From Actinomycetota bacterium (GTDB lineage: Bacteria; Actinomycetota; Thermoleophilia; RBG-16-64-13): a DNA stretch of 64,000 nt. Positions 58,989 through 64,000 of the stretch are shown one piece after another. The position numbers and the translations under genes were made by a program. Below the pieces are notes generated by a model, which saw nothing but the letters and a program-made list of their open reading frames with translations, did no database searches and had not been told where the DNA came from. The DNA is taken from assembly GCA_016278725.1 (NCBI GenBank), contig JADQBG010000009.1:215692-279691 (forward strand). The letters run 5' to 3'. Numbering within the stretch: the first letter of the stretch is position 1; each line of letters starts with the position of its first letter.

Positions 58989-60083
58989 ATGAGCACGCCT
59001 GACCCGCCGCGAGACCGTTCGGGGAGGCCCGTTCAGCGAGGTGGAGCCGCTCCGTCTCAGGGGCCGCCACCCCCGGGAACGCCCCCATACGGGGGCCGCG
59101 GACCGGAGGAGGCGGAGCCAGGGGGGCCTGGGGGCGGCGGCAGGAACATCTGGATGTGGATAGCCATCGTCCTGGCCCTCGTGGTGATCGCGGGCCTTGC
59201 CTTCTGGCTGTTGAGTGGCGAGGAAGAGCTTCAATCGGAAGAAGCCGGGCTGACGGTAGACGATATCGTCGAGAGACCCGAAGAGTATCTGGGAGATACG
59301 GTGTCCCTGGAGGGGGAAGTGCAGGAGATCGTCGGTGCCGGCGCCTTCACCATCTCTCCCGCTGAGTTCGACAGCGAAGCCGAACTGCTGGTGGTCTGGG
59401 GAGAAGCCTTCGCGGCTTTGGAAGGCGAGCCTGGGCAGCTGATCGTGCGGGAGGGTGAGACGCTCCAGCTGACCGGGGAAGTCCGGCTGTTCGACATAGT
59501 AGATCTCGGTCAGGAACTGGGAACCGACTTTGGAGCCGACGATTTCCAAGTCTACGAGGGCCAACCGGTATTTGTAGCCCTGCAGATCTATGGGGACGTC
59601 CGTGAGCGGGCGGGAGCCTCCACCACCACCAGCTCGAGCGAACCCACAACCACCACCAGCACCACCGTCGAGGAAACCACCACGACCACCGCCCAGCCCG
59701 CGGAGCCTGGGACCACGACCACCATGGCGCCGAGAAGCGCTACGGTGTCGGACATCGTTTCCGGCCCCGAGGATTTCTTCGGATTCGACGCCACGGTGGT
59801 GGGCACGGTGGTGAGCCCCGTGGGCGAGCGGACCTTTGCACTGGCTGCGGAAGGCGCGCCGGACGACACTCCCCTGGAGGAAAGTGTGTTGGTAGTGGCC
59901 GCGCCGCAACTCGTCGATCAGGTCGAACCCGGGACGCTGGTGGAGGTAACCGGTAACGTTCGACGGTTCGACGCGGGCTTCCGCAACAGCTACGACACCG
60001 AACTGGACGAGCAAACGATTCAGGAGTGGGACGGCCGGCCGGCCATTCTGGTCACGAGACCCGAGCAGTTCGAGGTGCGCTGA
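58989..60083 (+). CDS. Membrane-anchored protein with two related domains and a Thr-rich linker
   Basis: A 364-residue protein. Residues 1-52 are Pro/Gly-rich and cytoplasmic; 54-75 form one membrane helix (W-I-A-I-V-L-A-L-V-V-I-A-G-L); the rest is outside. Two domains of about 120 residues share T-V-D-D-I-V-E-R-P-E-E-Y-L-G-D-T-V versus T-V-S-D-I-V-S-G-P-E-D-F-F-G-F-D and a later V-x-G-x-V-R-x-F-D; this looks like a repeated OB-like fold. A Thr/Ser/Glu linker (about 210-250) separates them. Function unknown; possibly a cell-surface binding protein. Confidence 0.75.
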   Translation: MSTPDPPRDRSGRPVQRGGAAPSQGPPPPGTPPYGGRGPEEAEPGGPGGGGRNIWMWIAIVLALVVIAGLAFWLLSGEEELQSEEAGLTVDDIVERPEEYLGDTVSLEGEVQEIVGAGAFTISPAEFDSEAELLVVWGEAFAALEGEPGQLIVREGETLQLTGEVRLFDIVDLGQELGTDFGADDFQVYEGQPVFVALQIYGDVRERAGASTTTSSSEPTTTTSTTVEETTTTTAQPAEPGTTTTMAPRSATVSDIVSGPEDFFGFDATVVGTVVSPVGERTFALAAEGAPDDTPLEESVLVVAAPQLVDQVEPGTLVEVTGNVRRFDAGFRNSYDTELDEQTIQEWDGRPAILVTRPEQFEVR

Positions 60084-60119
60084 GCGAAGCGCACCTTTGC
60101 CCGGGGAGCGCGCTTGCCC

Positions 60120-60165
60120 GGCGCCCGCGGTCGGCGACCGGGTTGGCGCCCGCGTTTGGCGACCG
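60120..60165 (+). repeat. Two tandem copies of a 21-bp unit
   Basis: Units at 60120-60140 and 60145-60165 share GGCGCCCGCG and GGCGACCG with two differing bases; spacing four bases. Lies in the gap after the two-domain protein; no role known. Confidence 0.75.
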
Positions 60166-60187
60166 CGGTTGTCCAGCGGCTGCGCTT

Positions 60188-60466
60188 CTAGCTCATCGTG
60201 CCCCGGTCGAACCCGGGAAGATCTCCTTCCCCCAGAGCGCTGCCCTCTCCAGCCGTGTCGGCCAAGCCGTCCTTGGCCAAACCAAACTCCATGGTGACCA
60301 GTTTGTAGCGTTTCTGACCGAAGGCGGCTTCCAGACGGCGCGTGATTTCCGCCAGGACTTCGGGCCTGTGTTGTTGGACGTCCCAATCTCTGGAGTCCCT
60401 GTCGACTTCGGCAAGCGGCAGCTCCAGCACGGTGTCGGCTTCGATGAAGACCTTGAGCACGGCCAC
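60188..60466 (-). CDS. Small hypothetical protein
   Basis: A 92-residue frame: an early strand/helix pair (V-L-K-V-F-I-E-A-D-T-V-L-E-L-P), then R-R-L-E-A-A-F-G-Q-K-R-Y-K-L-V-T-M-E-F, then a Gly/Asp-rich end. GTG 60466 has AAAAGGGG six bases upstream. The first 60 residues look like a compact folded domain. No family recognised. Confidence 0.5.
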   Translation of the reverse strand: MAVLKVFIEADTVLELPLAEVDRDSRDWDVQQHRPEVLAEITRRLEAAFGQKRYKLVTMEFGLAKDGLADTAGEGSALGEGDLPGFDRGTMS

Positions 60467-60569
60467 GGGATCCCCCTTTTCTCGCACTGCCCTGTTGGAA
60501 TAAGGCTACCCGCCCCAGGTTCTCCCCAAAGACGGCAAAGGGGTCCCCAAACTAGGCTAGGATTTGGGC

Positions 60570-61274
60570 ATGAACTCTGGTGGCGACATGCCCATCCTGC
60601 GGGCGGATGCTCTCGGACGGGCGCTTGGAGGCGCCAGCCTGCTCGACGGCGTCAGCTTCAGCGTGCTCAGGGGCGAAGTCTGGGCGATCGTGGGACCGAG
60701 CGGTGCCGGCAAGTCCAGTCTCCTGCGCCTGTTGGTGCGGCTGGACGAGCCCTCCGCCGGAACCGTCTTTCTCGACGGGGTGGACTACCGGCAACTGCCT
60801 CCGCGGGATTTACGCCGGCGGGTGGGGTTGGTGGCCCAACGCGCAGCGCTCTTCCCGGGGACCGTGACGTACAACGTGAGGTTTGGGCCAAGCCAACGCG
60901 GACGGGAGTTGTCGCAAGGGCGGGTTGAGGAGTTGCTCAGCGGAGTGGGGTTGTCCGGCTTTGCCGGGCGGGACGTCGCCAATCTCTCCGGTGGAGAAGC
61001 ACAGCGGGTGGGTCTTGCCCGCACCCTCGCCAACGAACCCGAGATTCTGCTCCTGGACGAGCCCACCTCGGCCCTGGATGAGGCCTCCCGCGAGGGGGTG
61101 GAGGAGTTGATCGGCTCGATCATCCGGGAAAACCAGCTCACCTGCCTGATGGTGACTCACGATGTGGCGCAGGCGCGCCGAATGGCGGAGCACGCGCTGG
61201 TGTTGAGGCAGGGACGTGTGGCCGAGAAAGGACCGGTCGAGGAGGTGTTCGGTGCTCACTCAGCTGTTCGATAG
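60570..61274 (+). CDS. fetA: ABC ATPase, FetA-type
   Basis: A 234-residue ATPase. Walker A G-P-S-G-A-G-K-S-S near residue 38, signature L-S-G-G-E-A-Q-R-V near 138, Walker B I-L-L-L-D-E-P-T-S-A-L-D near 157. The next gene is a FetB-type permease overlapping by 23 bases, a pair implicated in iron export and oxidative-stress relief. ATG 60570 preferred over TTG 60564. Confidence 0.88.
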   Translation: MNSGGDMPILRADALGRALGGASLLDGVSFSVLRGEVWAIVGPSGAGKSSLLRLLVRLDEPSAGTVFLDGVDYRQLPPRDLRRRVGLVAQRAALFPGTVTYNVRFGPSQRGRELSQGRVEELLSGVGLSGFAGRDVANLSGGEAQRVGLARTLANEPEILLLDEPTSALDEASREGVEELIGSIIRENQLTCLMVTHDVAQARRMAEHALVLRQGRVAEKGPVEEVFGAHSAVR

Positions 61275-62043
61275 CCAGTTGCTTCTGGGAGCCGCCCAAG
61301 CGGCCGTGGCCCTGGCCTTTGCTCTGCTCGTCATGCTGCTCGCGCGGTATGAGCAAGTCCACCTCGAGCGTGAGTTGACCGGGGCCCTCCTGCGCGGTTT
61401 GGTGCAAATCGTCGCGGTGGGTTCGATCTTCCTGCTCCTCATCCGGGCGCCGGGGTGGATCACGGTCTTTGTCCTCCTGGGCATGATCGCGGCGGCGGCG
61501 GCGATCGCCCGCCGCCGCATAGAGGGAATCCCTGGGGTCTTTGTGGTCTCTCTATATGGCATCGCTTTTGGCTCGGGTCTGGTGATCCTGCCGATGACGC
61601 TGCTTGGGGTGATCGAAACCCAGGTCACGGCGCTCGTTCCTGTGGGGAGCATGATCATTGCCGCGGGCATGAACACCTGCGCCTTGGCGCTGGAGCGCTT
61701 CCGCTCCGACGTGGAAAGCCACGCCGCGCAGATCGAGGCCGGTTTGGCCCTGGGCGCCGCTCCCGCCGAGACCGTGACCCCCTACGTGCGTTCGGCGGTC
61801 ACCGCCAGCTTGATTCCCCACCTGAACACCCTGCGCTCGCTGGGTATCGTCTGGATTCCCGGGATCATGGCCGGAATGATCCTCTCAGGGACGGATCCGG
61901 TGTACGCCGCGGTCTATCAGTTCGTCGTCATCGCCATGATCTTTGCCGCCGCCGGACTGACCGCCCTAGCCACCATGGTGCTGGTTCGCGGGCGCGTCTT
62001 CGGCGCCGCGGAGCAACTGCTTGTCCGCCCCGGCGCTGGATGA
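61252..62043 (+). CDS. fetB: FetB-type permease (UPF0014 family)
   Basis: A 263-residue membrane protein with about seven helices and the UPF0014 marks G-S-M-I-I-A-A-G-M-N near residue 136 and G-I-V-W-I-P-G-I-M-A-G-M-I-L-S-G near 200. GTG 61252 has GAGGAGG upstream. Works with FetA; substrate likely iron. Confidence 0.9.
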   Translation: MLTQLFDSQLLLGAAQAAVALAFALLVMLLARYEQVHLERELTGALLRGLVQIVAVGSIFLLLIRAPGWITVFVLLGMIAAAAAIARRRIEGIPGVFVVSLYGIAFGSGLVILPMTLLGVIETQVTALVPVGSMIIAAGMNTCALALERFRSDVESHAAQIEAGLALGAAPAETVTPYVRSAVTASLIPHLNTLRSLGIVWIPGIMAGMILSGTDPVYAAVYQFVVIAMIFAAAGLTALATMVLVRGRVFGAAEQLLVRPGAG

Positions 62044-62150
62044 CGACTTTCCTCGTCGTCCTGCTCATCGCCCTACTGTGTGCCAAAGCCTCGCTTCTCG
62101 GGGGTTCTCCCGGTCGTAAACCGGAAATACATCGCCCATGCAAGAACTGA
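62040..62150 (+). CDS. Possible 36-residue hydrophobic peptide
   Basis: A frame starting ATGA at the fetB stop: a helix F-L-V-V-L-L-I-A-L-L-C-A then a polar tail, ending 13 bases inside the next gene. The coupling on both sides is typical of tiny operon members, but length and composition alone cannot prove it. Confidence 0.3.
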   Translation: MTTFLVVLLIALLCAKASLLGGSPGRKPEIHRPCKN

Positions 62151-63127
62151 TCGATCTGATTCTCGATATCGAGACTACCGGAGGACGTCTGGCCACCAGC
62201 GCCGCGATCGTGGCCATGGCCGTGCTGGCCTCCTTTGTCATCCCTTTGCTGCTGCGGCGAAGACTGGACGACCCCCTCGCCCGCTATAACGCGCGCAAGT
62301 TCACCCGTTACATCGTGGGTGCGATCGCCCTCATAGCGATCGGGCTCGTCTGGCGGGCCTTCGCCGGTCGTATCGGCTTGGTGCTCGGTCTGCTCAGTGC
62401 CGGGCTCGCCTTTGCCCTGCAGGAGGTAATCGGGGCGGTCGCCGGGTGGGTCAACATCATCTCGGGCAGCATCTTCCGGGTAGGGGACCGCATCCAGATG
62501 GGCGGGGTCCGGGGCGACGTCATCGACGTCACCCTGCTGCGCACCAAACTGATGGAGATCGGCTCTCCCGCCAGCGACGAAACCTGGGTCCGGGGCCGTC
62601 AGTACACCGGCCGCATCGTGGCGGTTTCCAACAAGATGACCTTCACCGAGCCCGTCTACAACTACTCCGCCGCCTTCGAGTTCATCTGGGAGGAGTTGAC
62701 CATTCCCGTCTCCTACCGAAGTGACTGGGAGCTGGCTGAGAAGATCATCCGCGAGGAAGCCGAACAGGTCTCCCGCTCGGAAGGAGCAAGAGAGGCCATG
62801 GAACAGATGGTGCGCCGCTATCCGGTGCCGATGACCGAGGTGGAGCCCCGGGTTTTCGTGCGGGCCACAGACAACTGGATGGAACTCGCCGCCCGGTTCA
62901 TAGTGCCGGTGCGTACGGCGCGTTCGGTCAAGGACGGGATGACGCGGCGCATTCGCCGACGCTTGGAGGAGGCGGGTATCGAGATCTCGAGTGAGACCTT
63001 CGAAACCACGGTCCGTTTCCCCGCCGGAGACGCCGGCGAAGAGGAGGAAGGTGCGGGCGGGCCGCGATCTGGTGGGGGGCCGCCGTCTGGCGGCGGGCAG
63101 CCGTCAAATGACCTGCCGGACAGCTAA
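62138..63127 (+). CDS. MscS-family mechanosensitive channel protein
   Basis: A 329-residue protein: three hydrophobic helices (about 22-115), the pore helix with G-L-A-F-A-L-Q-E-V-I-G-A-V-A-G-W, then the beta domain with F-R-V-G-D-R-I-Q-M-G-G-V-R-G-D-V. The C-terminal domain ends in a Gly/Pro/Ser tail. Opens under membrane tension to release ions. Overlaps the convergent nhaA by four bases. Confidence 0.88.
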   Translation: MQELIDLILDIETTGGRLATSAAIVAMAVLASFVIPLLLRRRLDDPLARYNARKFTRYIVGAIALIAIGLVWRAFAGRIGLVLGLLSAGLAFALQEVIGAVAGWVNIISGSIFRVGDRIQMGGVRGDVIDVTLLRTKLMEIGSPASDETWVRGRQYTGRIVAVSNKMTFTEPVYNYSAAFEFIWEELTIPVSYRSDWELAEKIIREEAEQVSRSEGAREAMEQMVRRYPVPMTEVEPRVFVRATDNWMELAARFIVPVRTARSVKDGMTRRIRRRLEEAGIEISSETFETTVRFPAGDAGEEEEGAGGPRSGGGPPSGGGQPSNDLPDS

Positions 63128-64000
63128 AGTTCGGGTTGCGGCTCCTGAGTCTTGCCCGGTGCCTTGTGAAGAAAGAACAGGACCAATAGGCCGCTGATGC
63201 CGGCGATCGTGGAGGCCACCAGAATTGCCAGCTTCGCCAGCGGCAGGAGTTCGCTGCCGGCGAAGGCAAGATTGGCGATGAAGAGTGACATCGTGAACCC
63301 TACCCCCGCCAGCCAGGCTATGCCGTAGAGCCCACGCCAGGTAATCGTGCTGCCGAACTCTGCCCAGCCGAGTCGGTGGGCGGCCCAGATGAAGAGCATG
63401 ATTCCCGCCTGTTTTCCCACAACGAGGCCCAACACGATGCCAAGCCCCACCGGCTCCAGCAGCCCGGATAGCAGCTCCGGGTCGATGGCCACACCGGCAT
63501 TGGCCAGAGCGAAGAGCGGCATTATGGCGTAGGACACCCAGGGAGTGAGCGCGTGCTCAAAGCGCAGCAGCGGCGAGCGGTCTCCCCCGCGCGAAGGAAT
63601 GGTCATAGCCAGCACAACCCCCGCCACCGTGGCGTGGATCCCTGAAGCCAGGATGTCCAGCCAAAGAACGATTCCAATGACGACGTAAGGCACCAGGCTG
63701 CGCACGTTGAGGATGTTCAGCGCGGCGAGCAAGGCGATGGTGAGGGCACTGCCGCCCAAGTAGAGCGGGGCCAGCCCCTCCCCGTAGAAGAGGGCGATCA
63801 CCAGCACCGCCCCCAAGTCGTCGACGATGGCAAGGGCCGTCAGGAATACCTTGAGCCCGGTGGAGATCCGGTTTCCGAGCAGGGCGAGGACACCCAGCGC
63901 GAAGGCGATGTCCGTGGCCATTGGGATCCCCCAACCCCGCAGCCCGTCGCCCCCCAGATTGAAGGCCACGAATATCAGGGCCGGAACGAGCATGCCCCCG
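63124..64000 (-). CDS. nhaA: Na+/H+ antiporter NhaA (5' end outside window)
   Basis: The last 292 residues of NhaA. Family marks seen: A-T-D-I-A-F-A-L-G-V-L-A-L-L-G with the transport Asp, then A-I-V-D-D-L-G-A-V-L-V-I-A-L-F-Y with the D-D ion-binding pair, and G-V-G-F-T-M-S-L-F-I-A-N-L-A-F. Exports Na+ in exchange for protons. It reads off the right edge; codons for Gly-Gly precede the first Met in the window, so the real start lies outside. Confidence 0.93.
   Translation of the reverse strand, partial: GGMLVPALIFVAFNLGGDGLRGWGIPMATDIAFALGVLALLGNRISTGLKVFLTALAIVDDLGAVLVIALFYGEGLAPLYLGGSALTIALLAALNILNVRSLVPYVVIGIVLWLDILASGIHATVAGVVLAMTIPSRGGDRSPLLRFEHALTPWVSYAIMPLFALANAGVAIDPELLSGLLEPVGLGIVLGLVVGKQAGIMLFIWAAHRLGWAEFGSTITWRGLYGIAWLAGVGFTMSLFIANLAFAGSELLPLAKLAILVASTIAGISGLLVLFFLHKAPGKTQEPQPEL

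Noticed and set aside
58665..60386. Long minus-strand open frame fused to the hemerythrin gene
   Set aside because: Upstream of 58664 it is Arg/Pro/Gly-rich and antisense to a convincing plus-strand gene; the hemerythrin fold begins exactly at the ATG at 58664.
1..64000. CRISPR arrays, insertion sequences, integrase or transposase genes
   Set aside because: No regularly spaced repeats and no DDE, tyrosine or serine recombinase motifs were seen in any frame.

Overview
The window is high-GC bacterial DNA with short intergenic gaps, many GTG/TTG starts and translationally coupled genes. The gene content (kdpF-containing Kdp operon, MMPL/TetR pair, TIGR04283-type glycosyltransferase, Thr-rich linkers, tRNA genes without an encoded CCA) fits a high-GC actinobacterial lineage, perhaps a deep-branching one such as Rubrobacteria or Thermoleophilia. 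That placement is an inference, because no rRNA or other marker gene lies in the window.

Region 1 (1-12.9 kb) is accessory. It opens with the 5' part of a ferredoxin-nitroreductase on the minus strand, then a small protein plus retropepsin-like protease pair. Next come a probably 5'-truncated gene and a coiled-coil membrane protein, then a type I restriction-modification operon with TWO different hsdM genes (hsdM1-hsdM2-hsdS-hsdR). A toxin-antitoxin-chaperone (TAC) operon follows: HigB-like toxin, HigA-like antitoxin with a C-terminal tail, and a SecB-like chaperone. The region ends at tRNA-Ser(CGA) and a decayed ABC-2 permease fragment, which looks like an island boundary, though no integrase is visible.

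Region 2 (12.9-21.2 kb) is a complete potassium-uptake locus: a 30-residue membrane peptide, kdpF, kdpA, kdpB, kdpC, and the sensor/regulator pair kdpD-kdpE, all on the plus strand and tightly packed.

Region 3 (21.2-40.2 kb) is mixed housekeeping and stress genes: SRPBCC protein, AcuI/YhdH-type reductase, cupin, MMPL exporter with a divergent TetR regulator, tadA plus an ATP-grasp protein, a cyclic-nucleotide-binding-domain protein with a hairpin over its ribosome-binding site, tRNA-Arg(ACG) and tRNA-Ser(GCT), an SDR protein, a ZIP metal transporter, a cyclophilin-like protein coupled to a flavoprotein disulfide reductase, a GGDEF-EAL protein, cyclopropane fatty acid synthase, TspO, SlyD-type FKBP, a HAD phosphatase and a DUF4230 protein.

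Region 4 (40.2-47.1 kb) holds a glycine betaine/proline-type ABC uptake operon (ATPase-permease-binding protein, minus strand). Its leader contains what looks like a transcription attenuator. A divergent ABC-2 exporter pair and a glycosyltransferase follow.

Region 5 (47.2-58.1 kb) is a two-carbon acid cluster. It has two separate GlcD-GlcF pairs, a GntP-family permease, a serine/alanine-glyoxylate-type aminotransferase and an FAH-family hydrolase, with an HD-domain protein, a VOC protein and a 47-residue hydrophobic peptide between. Together they suggest uptake and oxidation of a 2-hydroxy acid such as glycolate or lactate, with transamination of the resulting 2-oxo acid.

Region 6 (58.1-64 kb) contains a hemerythrin-like protein, a secreted/anchored two-repeat protein with a Thr-rich linker, a FetA-FetB-type ABC transporter, an MscS-family channel, and the 3' part of nhaA running off the right edge.
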